Positions 17,157 to 24,941 of a DNA stretch of 33,817 nucleotides are shown piece after piece. Every line of letters starts with the position of its first letter. Position 1 is the first letter of the stretch. The stretch is from Arthrobacter sp. Br18 (GTDB lineage Bacteria > Actinomycetota > Actinomycetes > Actinomycetales > Micrococcaceae), in assembly GCF_000520555.1 (NCBI RefSeq), contig NZ_KI914877.1:77075-110891 (forward strand), given 5' to 3'. The translations under genes and the position numbers were made by a program. Below the pieces are notes generated by a model. That model was not told the DNA's origin. It ran no database searches and saw nothing but the letters and a program-made list of their open reading frames with translations.

Positions 17157-17847
17157 GACGAACCTCTTCTCCCCCAAGAGCATGGATCGGATCGCGGAAG
17201 CGGACTCGGTTGCGGTCATCGGACTGGGCCGGTTCGGCGGCGCCCTCGCCCGCGAACTGGTCGCTGCCGGCACCGAAGTGCTCGGGATCGACTCCGATGA
17301 GGACGTGGTGCAGTCCTTCAACGGCGCGCTGACCCATGTGGTCCGCGCCGACTCCACGAAGGAGGACGCCCTCCGCCAGCTCTCAGTGCATGAATTCGAC
17401 CGCGTCGTCGTGGGAATCGGCAGCAACCTTGAGGCGAGCATCCTGACGACCTCGATCCTGCTGCGGTTCGAGAAACCCACCCTCTGGGCGAAGGCAACCA
17501 GCGAACCGCACGCGGAGATCTTGCGTCAGCTCGGCGTCAGGAACGTGGTCCAACCTGATCAGGACATGGGAAAGCGCGTCGCCCACCTGGTTCGCGGAAC
17601 CATGCTGGACTACGTCGAGTTCGAGGACAACTTCGCCATGGTGAAGACCCATCCCCCGCGTGAGACCTGGGATCGGGAGCTCGGCACCACCAGGATCCGC
17701 GCGAAATACGGTGTCACCGTCGTGGCCGTGAAACGCACCCACGGGCAGTGGGACTACACGACCAACGAAACCACGCTCTACAACGACGACGAGATTATCG
17801 TCGCAGGGCCCACCGCCAAGGCAGAAGCATTCAGTGCCCTGATCTAG
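17149..17847 (+). CDS. Potassium uptake regulatory subunit, TrkA/KtrA family (RCK protein)
   Basis: Cytosolic ligand-binding ring subunit gating the adjacent K+ channel, 232 aa. The Rossmann RCK_N domain has GLGRFG at 25-30 and the acidic ligand-ribose residue D48 (GIDSDED). The RCK_C part is about 150-232 with TRIRAKYGVTVVAVKR and NDDEIIVAGP. Start TTG 17149 is favoured because GAAGGAAAGG lies 9 nt before it, inside the end of the channel gene. An ATG at 17122 would add nine residues without a good site. c-di-AMP binding is a known trait of some RCK_C domains but cannot be seen here. Confidence 0.93.
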   Translation: MAKTNLFSPKSMDRIAEADSVAVIGLGRFGGALARELVAAGTEVLGIDSDEDVVQSFNGALTHVVRADSTKEDALRQLSVHEFDRVVVGIGSNLEASILTTSILLRFEKPTLWAKATSEPHAEILRQLGVRNVVQPDQDMGKRVAHLVRGTMLDYVEFEDNFAMVKTHPPRETWDRELGTTRIRAKYGVTVVAVKRTHGQWDYTTNETTLYNDDEIIVAGPTAKAEAFSALI

Positions 17848-17886
17848 CCAGGACTCCTGCCGGGACGGGCCTACCGATCACCGGAT

Positions 17887-17918
17887 GGAGGGTCCCGGTA
17901 CACAGGCTGGGACCCTCC
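17887..17918. terminator. Strong hairpin between convergent ktrA-like and gap genes
   Basis: A perfect 10-bp GC-rich stem (17887-17896 with 17909-17918) encloses a 12-nt loop. It is 40 nt past the K+ regulatory gene and 6 nt past the gap stop on the other strand. There is no T-run, so it may act in both directions as a block, or partly through RNA stability. Confidence 0.6.
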
Positions 17919-17923
17919 TGGGC

Positions 17924-19411
17924 TCAAAGCGCGGTAGCGACCTGCGCCGCGGTTGTCTCCTTCACCGGGAAGGCCGGTGGATGGACGCCTGCCATCTCCT
18001 CCATGACCCGCACTACCTGGCAGCTGTAGCCGAACTCGTTGTCGTACCAGACATAGAGCACGAGGAACGTCCCGTCCGCGATCGTCGCCAGGCCGTCGAC
18101 GATCCCGGCGCGGCGCGAGCCGACGAAGTCCGTGGAGACGACCTCGGGAGAGTCGATGTAGTCGATCTGCTTGCGCAGGTCGGAGTGCAGCGACATCTCG
18201 CGCAGATGGGCGTTCACCTCGTCCTTCGTCGTGGCGTAGCGCAGCGTGAGGTTCAGGATGGCGATGGACACGTCCGGCGTGGGAACCCGGATGGAACTTC
18301 CGGTCAGCTTGCCTTCCAGTTCCGGGAGTGCCTTGGCAACGGCCTTCGCCGCGCCCGTCTCCGTGAGGACCATGTTCAGGGCCGCTGAGCGGCCCCGTCG
18401 GTCCCCGCGGTGAAAATTGTCGATGAGGTTCTGGTCGTTGGTGAAGGAGTGCACTGTCTCCACATGCCCGTGCACCACTCCGAAACGGTCATTGAGAGCC
18501 TTCAGTACCGGAGCAATGGCGTTCGTCGTGCAGGACGCAGCGGTGACGATGGTGTCCGCCTCCGTGATCGTGCCGTGATTGATGCCATGCACGATGTTCT
18601 TGAGCGAGCCCTTCCCGGGAGCCGTGAGCAGGACCTTCGCGACGCCGGCGCTGCGCAGGTGCTGGGACAGGCCGTCGGCGTCGCGCCAGCGGCCTGTGTT
18701 GTCCACCACAAGGGCATCGGAGATTCCGTACGCGGTGTAGTCGATGGTCGAGGGATCATCCGAGTAGATGACCTGGATGTGGACGCCGTTCGCGGTGATG
18801 GTTCCCGCCTCCTCATCCACCTGGATGGTTCCCTCGAAGGAACCATGCACGGAGTCCCGGCGGAGGAGGCTCGCGCGCTTCGCGAGGTCGTTGTCGGACC
18901 CGCGCCGGACCACCACGGCGCGCAGCCGCAGCCCGTGTCCGCCGCCGGCCTTTTCGATGAGCAGCCGGGCAAGGAGGCGCCCGATCCGCCCGAACCCGTA
19001 GAGCACGACGTCGGTGCTCGTCCTTTCGTCCCGGCCGCCCTTTCCCACGATGTCGGCGAGTTCTTCGCGGACGAACTCCTCAAGGGTGCGGCCCTCGTTC
19101 TCGAGGTCGAATTGTAGGCGCAGCCGGGCGATGTCGATCGCTGCCGCACCGAGGTCCAGGTCGGTGAGGATCCTGAGCAGGGGGACGGTGTCCTCCAGAC
19201 GGAGCTCCTCGGTGCTGAGGCGCCGGGCGAAACGGTGTGCCTTGAGGATGTTCATCGTCGATTTGTTGATCAAGCTGCGGCCATGGATGCTCGTCACCAC
19301 GTTGTTGTTCCGGTACAAATGGCCGATCAGGGGGATCATGGCCTCGGCCAGTGCCTCTCGGCTCATCCAGGTTTCCAGGCTCGTGCTCGGATTGTGGTGC
19401 GTCAACTGCAT
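17924..19411 (-). CDS. Long-form glyceraldehyde-3-phosphate dehydrogenase (GapB-like)
   Basis: Interconverts glyceraldehyde-3-phosphate and 1,3-bisphosphoglycerate. The protein is 495 aa, about 150 longer than ordinary GAPDH. Residues 1-130 form a helical extension. The NAD(P)-binding motif GFGRIGR is at 139-145, the active-site Cys294 lies in ASCTTNA, His321 in TVHSFT, and the end has WYDNEFGYS. Where NAD-type enzymes carry Asp after the second strand, this one reads VVVRRG, which hints at NADP use. It resembles the ~480-aa GapB of Corynebacterium glutamicum (gluconeogenic). Start ATG 19411 has GAGGG directly before it, unusually close. ATG 19366 is an alternative. Confidence 0.92.
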   Translation of the reverse strand: MQLTHHNPSTSLETWMSREALAEAMIPLIGHLYRNNNVVTSIHGRSLINKSTMNILKAHRFARRLSTEELRLEDTVPLLRILTDLDLGAAAIDIARLRLQFDLENEGRTLEEFVREELADIVGKGGRDERTSTDVVLYGFGRIGRLLARLLIEKAGGGHGLRLRAVVVRRGSDNDLAKRASLLRRDSVHGSFEGTIQVDEEAGTITANGVHIQVIYSDDPSTIDYTAYGISDALVVDNTGRWRDADGLSQHLRSAGVAKVLLTAPGKGSLKNIVHGINHGTITEADTIVTAASCTTNAIAPVLKALNDRFGVVHGHVETVHSFTNDQNLIDNFHRGDRRGRSAALNMVLTETGAAKAVAKALPELEGKLTGSSIRVPTPDVSIAILNLTLRYATTKDEVNAHLREMSLHSDLRKQIDYIDSPEVVSTDFVGSRRAGIVDGLATIADGTFLVLYVWYDNEFGYSCQVVRVMEEMAGVHPPAFPVKETTAAQVATAL

Positions 19412-19419
19412 CCCTCACT

Positions 19420-19438
19420 GTGCCGGGTTCCCCGGCAC
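19420..19438 (-). promoter_or_regulatory. Hairpin in the leader of the long GAPDH gene
   Basis: A perfect 8-bp stem with a 3-nt loop ends 8 nt before the ATG at 19411, abutting the AGTGAGGG ribosome-binding region. It could restrict ribosome entry or mark a regulator site. Confidence 0.35.
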
Positions 19439-19520
19439 GGACTGACCCAACCCGATGGGCGCAGGATGACGCCGGCATCGTTGGCTGGTGTTTTACTCGA
19501 GTTTATCCCGAACACCCGCG

Positions 19521-19567
19521 GCGCTGTGTCCGGACAGCGCAATGGCGGCTCCCGGGGGAACCGCCAT
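19521..19567 (-). terminator. Tandem hairpins ending the SUF operon
   Basis: Two adjacent hairpins: 19542-19567 (7-bp stem ATGGCGG/CCGCCAT, extended by 3-4 bp past a mismatch) and 19521-19540 (perfect 7-bp stem, GTCCGG loop). They begin 30 nt beyond the sufT stop on the minus strand and upstream of the gap leader. No long T-run is present. Confidence 0.55.
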
Positions 19568-19596
19568 CGAAATGTCACTTCAGCCGGGGCTGATCC

Positions 19597-19926
19597 CTAG
19601 ATGTTGAAGCCCAGCGCGCGCATCTGGTCGCGGCCGTCCTCGGTGATTTTCTCGGGACCCCACGGCGGCATCCACACCCAGTTCAACCGCCAGTCGTCCA
19701 CGACGCCGTCGAGTGACTGCCCCACCTGCTCCTCGAGGACGTCGGTGAGCGGGCATGCCGCCGTGGTGAGCGTCATGTCGATCAGAAGCGCGCCGTCGTC
19801 GGCGTACTTAAGCCCGTACAGCAGGCCGAGGTCGACGATATTGACCCCGAGCTCAGGGTCGATGACGTCGCGGAGTGCCTCTTCGACGTCCTCCAGCGCG
19901 GTCTGCGCTGCCTGCACATCAGTCAT
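19597..19926 (-). CDS. sufT: SufT-type iron-sulfur assembly factor (MIP18/DUF59)
   Basis: Small cytosolic auxiliary factor (109 aa) for maturation of iron-sulfur proteins. It has the MIP18 family core DPELGVNIVDLGLLY at 23-37 and the conserved Cys58 in TTAACPLTD. It ends with VWMPPWGPEKIT and GRDQMRALGF, typical for the actinobacterial SUF-linked member. ATG 19926 has AAAGGAAC upstream. It is the last gene of the SUF operon, 29 nt after sufC. The sulfur-supply genes sufS and sufU that often stand between these two are missing here. Confidence 0.92.
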   Translation of the reverse strand: MTDVQAAQTALEDVEEALRDVIDPELGVNIVDLGLLYGLKYADDGALLIDMTLTTAACPLTDVLEEQVGQSLDGVVDDWRLNWVWMPPWGPEKITEDGRDQMRALGFNI

Positions 19927-19955
19927 GGTGTTCCTTTCGCCGAAGCGGGATGGGC

Positions 19956-20729
19956 CTAGGCCTGGACTGCAGCCGTTTCGGTGGCCGTGAAACGATCGTA
20001 GCCCTCTTCTTCGAGCCGGTCAGCAAGTTCCGCGCCGCCCTGCTCGGCGATGCGGCCGTCCACGAAGACGTGGACGTGGTCGGGCTTGATGTAGCGGAGG
20101 ATCCGGGTGTAGTGGGTGATGAGCACCGTGCCCATCTCGCCCTTGGAGTGCTCGCGGTTGACGCCCTCGGACACGACCTTGAGGGCGTCGACGTCGAGGC
20201 CGGAATCGGTCTCGTCGAGGATGGCGAACTTCGGGTGGAAGAGCTCGAGCTGAAGGATCTCGACACGCTTCTTCTCGCCGCCGGAGAAGCCCTCGTTGAC
20301 GTTGCGCTGCGCGAAGTCCGCGTCGATGCGCAGCTGGCCCATGGCCGCCTTGACGTCCTTGGTCCAGTGGCGGAGGCTCGGGGCCTTGCCGTCAAGCGCG
20401 GTCTTGGCAGTGCGGAGGAAATTCGTCATGGTGACGCCGGGAACTTCCACGGGGTACTGCATGGCGAGGAAGAGGCCGGCGCGTGCCCGCTCGTCGACGC
20501 TCATGGTGAGGACGTCCTCGCCGTCGAGCGTGATGGAACCGCTGTCGACGGTGTAGCGGGGGTGGCCCGCGATGGTGGAAGCCAGCGTCGACTTGCCGGA
20601 ACCGTTGGGCCCCATGATGGCGTGGGTCTCACCGGTTCGGATCGTCAGGCTGACGCCTTTGAGGATGGGCTTGGTGCCCTGCTCGGTCTCGATGCTGACG
20701 TGCAGGTCCTTGATTTCAAGGGTGGACAT
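19956..20729 (-). CDS. sufC: SUF Fe-S cluster assembly ATPase SufC
   Basis: ATPase of the SufBCD scaffold complex, 257 aa, in the cytosol. Walker A GPNGSGKS is at 40-47. The signature is FSGGEKKRVEILQL, and Walker B FAILDETDSGLD carries the SufC-specific ETDSGLD. The stretch ARAGLFLAMQYPVEVPGV is diagnostic of SufC, as is ITHYTRILRYIKPDHVHV. ATG 20729 has GAAGGAG about 10 nt upstream, well inside a longer frame that begins at 20957. It follows the Rieske gene by 65 nt. Confidence 0.96.
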   Translation of the reverse strand: MSTLEIKDLHVSIETEQGTKPILKGVSLTIRTGETHAIMGPNGSGKSTLASTIAGHPRYTVDSGSITLDGEDVLTMSVDERARAGLFLAMQYPVEVPGVTMTNFLRTAKTALDGKAPSLRHWTKDVKAAMGQLRIDADFAQRNVNEGFSGGEKKRVEILQLELFHPKFAILDETDSGLDVDALKVVSEGVNREHSKGEMGTVLITHYTRILRYIKPDHVHVFVDGRIAEQGGAELADRLEEEGYDRFTATETAAVQA

Positions 20730-20794
20730 TTCGTTGCTTCTCCTTCGCCCTGGCATGCAGGGTGTCGTCTGGGGATGGGGGCCGCGGCGGGCGG

Positions 20795-21166
20795 CTAGCC
20801 AAGCTGGGGTGCGGGCGCTCCGTTGGTGACCGTACTGACGTCCACGTAGACGTTTCCTTCGTGGATCTCCAAGGCGAACACGGGGACCGGCTCGTAGGCC
20901 GGGAGCTGCAGCGGTGCACCGCTGCGGAGGTCGAACTGGGATCCGTGGCCCCAGCACTCGATCACGCAGCCCTCGACGTCGCCCTCGGCGAGCGAGATGT
21001 CAGCGTGCGAACAGGTGTCGCCCAGTGCGTGCATCTCGCCGTCCGAATCGCGCACCACGACCACGGGGTAATCATCGATCAGCACGCGCAGCGCCTGCTT
21101 CACGCCGATGTCATCGACGTTGCAGATCAACTCACCGGCCGGTTCTGCCATCCCAGGCTCGGCCAT
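20795..21166 (-). CDS. Rieske-type ferredoxin in the SUF operon
   Basis: Small Rieske [2Fe-2S] protein of 123 aa, usually called a non-heme iron oxygenase ferredoxin subunit. The cluster ligands are CSH (C52, H54) and CWGH (C71, H74), the C-x-H...C-x2-H pattern. It is likely an electron carrier for SUF-dependent assembly, since it is embedded between sufD and sufC. That role is inferred from position. The start ATG 21166 overlaps the sufD stop by 1 nt (TGATG). The first ten residues are a doubled MAEPG-MAEPA from a 15-bp imperfect duplication, so M6 could also serve as start. Confidence 0.93.
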   Translation of the reverse strand: MAEPGMAEPAGELICNVDDIGVKQALRVLIDDYPVVVVRDSDGEMHALGDTCSHADISLAEGDVEGCVIECWGHGSQFDLRSGAPLQLPAYEPVPVFALEIHEGNVYVDVSTVTNGAPAPQLG

Positions 21167-22428
21167 CACAGATTGCCTGCTGCGAGTTCGACCTCGACAG
21201 CCTCGGACAGGCGCTCCTCGAGTGCCGGCACTCCGATCTGCTGGATGACCTCATTGAGGAAGCCGCGCACCACCAGGCGCCGTGCTGTCCGCTCCGGAAT
21301 GCCGCGGGCCATCAGGTAGAAGAGGTGCTCGTCGTCGAAACGTCCCGTGGCGCTGGCATGGCCAGCGCCCTCGATGAGTCCGGTCTCGATCTCGAGGTTG
21401 GGAACAGAGTCGGAACGCGCACCGTCGGTCAGCAGCAGGTTCCGGTTCGTTTCGTAGGTGTCGGTGCCCTCGGCGGCCTTGCGGATCAGGACATCGCCCA
21501 CCCAGACGGTGTGCGCGTCCTTGCCCTGCAGGGCTCCCTTGTAGGTCACGCGTGACTTGCAGTTCGGCACGGCGTGGTCCACGAGCAGGCGCTGCTCGAG
21601 GTGCTGGCCGGCGTCGGCGAAGTACAGGCCGTACATCTCCACTTCGGCGCCCGGGCCGGTGAAGACGGACGACGGAGTGAGCCGCACGAGGTCTCCGCCG
21701 AGGCTGACCACCACATGCTTGTAGCGCGCGTTGCGGCCGATTCTTGCCTGCTGCGATGACACATGCACGGCGTCGTCGTCCCACTGCTGGACGCTGACCA
21801 CGGTGAGTTCCGCGCCGTCCTCGACGTTGATCTCGACGTTCTGCGCGAGTGTGGCCTTGCCGTGGTGATCGAGCACCACAACGGCTTTCGAGAACCGACG
21901 CGCGTGGATGACGACGTGCTGCGCGGCGGCAGTGCTGTCGGTTCCGGCCAGGTCGACCAGCACCTCGCCGTCGGCGACGGTCTCCACGGGGATGGTGATG
22001 ACGGTGGCGGTCGCGACGGCGGCCCAGGCCGCTGCGGCGACGCGGTCCTCCGGGATGGCCGCGGACCCGATCCGGCCGTCTGTCCGCTCCACCGTTTCGG
22101 TGAGCACGTTCGGCGCACCGGTGACCGTCACGGTCGGGGCGGTGCCCGTCAGTGGATCGGAGTGGAGCCCTCGGAGACGCTTCAACGGAGTGAACCGCCA
22201 GTCTTCCTCCTGGCCGGTCAGCGGAGCGAAGTCGGAGAGGTCATAGGACTTCAGCCGCTCGCCCCTCGATGCCTCGGGGATCACCGGGGCATTGCCGTGG
22301 CTGTGCTTCTTGAGGCCGAGCTGCTCGGTCCCGGTATTCAGCTCCGAGAGGCTTTCGCCTTCTTCGCTGAACCCTTCGATCGACGTCGGGTTGCGCGTTA
22401 TCTCGTCTACGTTGGTCGTTTCAGCCAT
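21166..22428 (-). CDS. sufD: SUF Fe-S cluster assembly protein SufD
   Basis: SufB paralogue that pairs with SufB and SufC to build Fe-S clusters, 420 aa. An N-terminal ~75-residue lead contains DWRFTPLKRLRGL. A right-handed beta-helix core follows, with the family C-terminal block VPNLEIETGLIEGAGHASATGRFDDEHLFYLMARGIPE and RLVVRGFLNEV. Those final residues match the C-terminal UPF0051 domain. It starts at ATG 22428, immediately after the sufB stop (22431) with a weak ribosome site, which suggests translational coupling to sufB. Confidence 0.95.
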   Translation of the reverse strand: MAETTNVDEITRNPTSIEGFSEEGESLSELNTGTEQLGLKKHSHGNAPVIPEASRGERLKSYDLSDFAPLTGQEEDWRFTPLKRLRGLHSDPLTGTAPTVTVTGAPNVLTETVERTDGRIGSAAIPEDRVAAAAWAAVATATVITIPVETVADGEVLVDLAGTDSTAAAQHVVIHARRFSKAVVVLDHHGKATLAQNVEINVEDGAELTVVSVQQWDDDAVHVSSQQARIGRNARYKHVVVSLGGDLVRLTPSSVFTGPGAEVEMYGLYFADAGQHLEQRLLVDHAVPNCKSRVTYKGALQGKDAHTVWVGDVLIRKAAEGTDTYETNRNLLLTDGARSDSVPNLEIETGLIEGAGHASATGRFDDEHLFYLMARGIPERTARRLVVRGFLNEVIQQIGVPALEERLSEAVEVELAAGNL

Positions 22429-22430
22429 TG

Positions 22431-23906
22431 CTAGCCTACGGCCCCTTCCATCTGGAGTTCGATCAGCCGGTTGAGCTCGAGCGCGTATTCCATGGGCAGT
22501 TCGCGGGCGATGGGCTCGATGAACCCGCGCACGATCATAGCCATGGCCTCGTCCTCCGGCATTCCACGGGACATGAGGTAGAACAGCTGCTCCTCGCTCA
22601 CCCGGGAGACCGTGGCCTCGTGCCCCATGGTGACGTCATCCTCGCGGATATCGACGTAGGGGTAGGTGTCCGAACGGGAGATCGTATCCACGAGGAGTGC
22701 GTCGCATCGGACCGTGTTGGCCGAGTGCGTTGCCCCCTCGCGGACCTGGACGAGCCCCCGGTACGCAGCCCGTCCGCCGCCTCGAGCGACGGACTTCGAG
22801 ATGATCGAGGACTTCGTGTTGGGTGCGATGTGCACCATCTTCGAGCCGGTGTCCTGGTGCTGGCCCTCTCCGGCGAACGCGATGGACAGCGTCTCGCCCT
22901 TGGCGTGCTCACCCACCAGGTAGACGGCCGGGTACTTCATGGTGACCTTCGAACCGATGTTGCCGTCGATCCACTCCATGGTGGCGCCCTCGTGCGCGAT
23001 CGCCCGCTTGGTCACCAGGTTGTACACGTTGTTCGACCAGTTCTGGATGGTGGTGTAGCGGACGCGGGCGCCCTTCTTCACCACGATCTCGACGACGGCC
23101 GAGTGCAGCGAGTCCGAGGTGTAGATCGGCGCGGTGCAGCCCTCGATGTAGTGGACGTAGGAGTCCTCGTCGGCGATGATCAGCGTGCGCTCGAACTGGC
23201 CCATGTTCTCCGTGTTGATGCGGAAGTACGCCTGCAGCGGGATCTCGACGTGGACGCCCTTGGGCACGTAGACGAACGAACCGCCGGACCACACTGCCGT
23301 ATTTAGCGACGCGAACTTGTTGTCGCCGACGGGGATGATACTGCCGAAGTACTCCTTGAAGATCTCGGGGTGCTCGCGGAGCGCCGTATCGGTGTCGAGG
23401 AACAGGACACCCTGGCGCTCGAGGTCCTCGCGGAGCTGGTGGTACACCACCTCGGACTCGTACTGGGCTGCGACGCCGGAAACGAGGCGTGCCCGCTCGG
23501 CCTCGGGGATGCCGAGCTTCTCGTACGTGTTGCGGATGTCCTCGGGCAGGTCCTCCCACGTATTGGCCTGCTTCTCGGTGGAGCGCACGAAGTACTTGAT
23601 GTTGTCGAAGTCGATACCGGACAGGTCGGCACCCCAGGCGGGCATGGGCTTACGGTCGAAGTACTTGAGTCCCTTGAGGCGGAGATCGAGCATCCACTGC
23701 GGTTCGTTCTTCTTCGCCGAGATGTCCCGGACAACCTCTTCGCTGAGCCCACGGCGTGCATTGGCACTGACGTCGTTCTTGTCCGCCCAGCCGTACTGGT
23801 AGGTCCCGATGCCTTCGAGCTCCGGGTTCTTCTCGAGAATGTCCGAGATCACTGACTCCGGTACTGCTGCCGGCGTCGTGAGCTTCTGGTCTACTTGATC
23901 CGTCAT
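22431..23906 (-). CDS. sufB: SUF Fe-S cluster assembly scaffold SufB
   Basis: Main scaffold of the SUF system, 491 aa, usual size. Motifs include [17 protein letters not shown] at the start and [27 protein letters not shown] in the core. The core also has [22 protein letters not shown] with the conserved cysteine, and [38 protein letters not shown] near the end. The ATG at 23906 overlaps the sufR stop by one base (TGATG) and has AAGGAAGG about 5 nt before it. A longer frame reaching 24212 is overlap with sufR in another frame and is rejected. Confidence 0.96.
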   Translation of the reverse strand: MTDQVDQKLTTPAAVPESVISDILEKNPELEGIGTYQYGWADKNDVSANARRGLSEEVVRDISAKKNEPQWMLDLRLKGLKYFDRKPMPAWGADLSGIDFDNIKYFVRSTEKQANTWEDLPEDIRNTYEKLGIPEAERARLVSGVAAQYESEVVYHQLREDLERQGVLFLDTDTALREHPEIFKEYFGSIIPVGDNKFASLNTAVWSGGSFVYVPKGVHVEIPLQAYFRINTENMGQFERTLIIADEDSYVHYIEGCTAPIYTSDSLHSAVVEIVVKKGARVRYTTIQNWSNNVYNLVTKRAIAHEGATMEWIDGNIGSKVTMKYPAVYLVGEHAKGETLSIAFAGEGQHQDTGSKMVHIAPNTKSSIISKSVARGGGRAAYRGLVQVREGATHSANTVRCDALLVDTISRSDTYPYVDIREDDVTMGHEATVSRVSEEQLFYLMSRGMPEDEAMAMIVRGFIEPIARELPMEYALELNRLIELQMEGAVG

Positions 23907-24787
23907 CACGGCCTTCCTTGCTGATGGATGGATAACGCTGCTTGTCCTTGCGGAAACTCTGGTGGGGTACCGGGCCCCTGGTCGGGTCCGGTACCCGGAT
24001 CGGGCGCGGCGCCCGGGTGCGGCTCGGCGGCGGTCACCGTCGGGCGAACCCGGCCGACGGGGATATGGGTGGTGCAGACATGCCCCCCGCGGGCGAGCGT
24101 GGACAGCCGGCGAACGTCCACACCGAGGAGACGGGAAAATACCTGTGTCTCCTCGTCGCAGAAGGCCGGGAACTCGGCGGCGAGCTCCTGGATGGGGCAG
24201 TGCCCCTGGCACAGCTGCACACTCAGCATCGAGGTGCGTCCTGCGTTGCTGCCCACCGTCTTGGTGGAACTGGCGAAGCCGTCGGCACTGAGCGCGCCGG
24301 ACAGGGCGAGCGCACGGTCTTCGGGGGACGGCCCCGCGGCTTCGACCAATGGACGGTATCGCTCCTCCATCCCGGCGAACCGGCTACGGGCGAATTCGTG
24401 AACGGCACCCGGACCGGCGAGGGTTCCGAGTTGCCCCAGTGCCGCCTTCGCGATGTCCAGGTAGTCGTTGCCGAGCTTGCTCTGGCCGCGCTGGCTGAGG
24501 ACGTAGCGCCTCGCCGGGCGTCCCGCCCCGCTGGCCGCGGACTTCGCGCGCTTGACCTCGATCAGGTCGTACTGGAAGAGCGCATCGAGATGCCTGCGCA
24601 TCGCAGCCGGCGTGAAGCCGAGGGTCTCGCCGAGTTCGGCGGCGGACACCGGCCCATGCTCGAGTACGGCCGCGAGCACGCGGTCGCGGGTGCGCTCGTC
24701 GGGTTCGGATCCAACGGCATCGAGCGGCCGGTTCGGGAGGTTGTCCCGGCCGGTGTCGGATCCGGCGATGTGCGGCGTCACAGGCAT
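23906..24787 (-). CDS. sufR: SufR-type [4Fe-4S] transcriptional regulator of the SUF operon
   Basis: DNA-binding regulator of 293 aa that senses cluster status and controls the operon it heads. The winged helix-turn-helix is about residues 33-80 ([24 protein letters not shown]). The cluster-binding pattern C193-x3-C197-x12-C210 (CQGHC...FC) is the SufR signature, with C238 as a further candidate ligand. The tail after about 250 is Pro/Gly-rich and probably disordered. ATG 24787 has GGAGGAGGG upstream. SufB begins at its stop codon. Upstream an inverted repeat could be the operator. Confidence 0.94.
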   Translation of the reverse strand: MPVTPHIAGSDTGRDNLPNRPLDAVGSEPDERTRDRVLAAVLEHGPVSAAELGETLGFTPAAMRRHLDALFQYDLIEVKRAKSAASGAGRPARRYVLSQRGQSKLGNDYLDIAKAALGQLGTLAGPGAVHEFARSRFAGMEERYRPLVEAAGPSPEDRALALSGALSADGFASSTKTVGSNAGRTSMLSVQLCQGHCPIQELAAEFPAFCDEETQVFSRLLGVDVRRLSTLARGGHVCTTHIPVGRVRPTVTAAEPHPGAAPDPGTGPDQGPGTPPEFPQGQAALSIHQQGRP

Positions 24788-24824
24788 GGGCCAATCCCTC
24801 CTCCGGGCAGTGAACAGCGGTCTA

Positions 24825-24855
24825 AATACATAACACGAGCATGACTTAATGTATT
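24825..24855. promoter_or_regulatory. Candidate SufR operator, inverted repeat in the sufR promoter region
   Basis: A perfect 7-bp inverted repeat, AATACAT (24825-24831) and ATGTATT (24849-24855), is separated by 17 bp. It lies 38-68 nt before sufR in an AT-rich island inside GC-rich DNA, overlapping possible -10 and -35 positions of the sufR promoter. Autoregulation is a known trait of SufR. That this repeat is its site is inference. Confidence 0.5.
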
Positions 24856-24903
24856 CCTGTCAGCGCGGGTGCCACCAGTAAGGGGAGGCTACCCATCGGC
24901 AAC

Positions 24904-24941
24904 GTGCCACCCCCTACTACCTGACGTAGAATCAGGGGGTG
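24904..24941 (+). promoter_or_regulatory. Candidate promoter for a leaderless ABC transporter mRNA
   Basis: TAGAAT at 24927-24932 ends 6 nt before the GTG at 24939, and a weak GTGCCA -35 sits 17 bp further upstream. The transcription start would fall on the start codon itself. No Shine-Dalgarno sequence with proper spacing is present. Leaderless transcripts of this form are common in actinobacteria. Confidence 0.5.

Noticed and set aside
19490-19510. ACTCGAGT palindrome in the gap-sufT spacer
   Set aside because: Eight bases is too short to separate from chance, and the flanks do not extend the symmetry.
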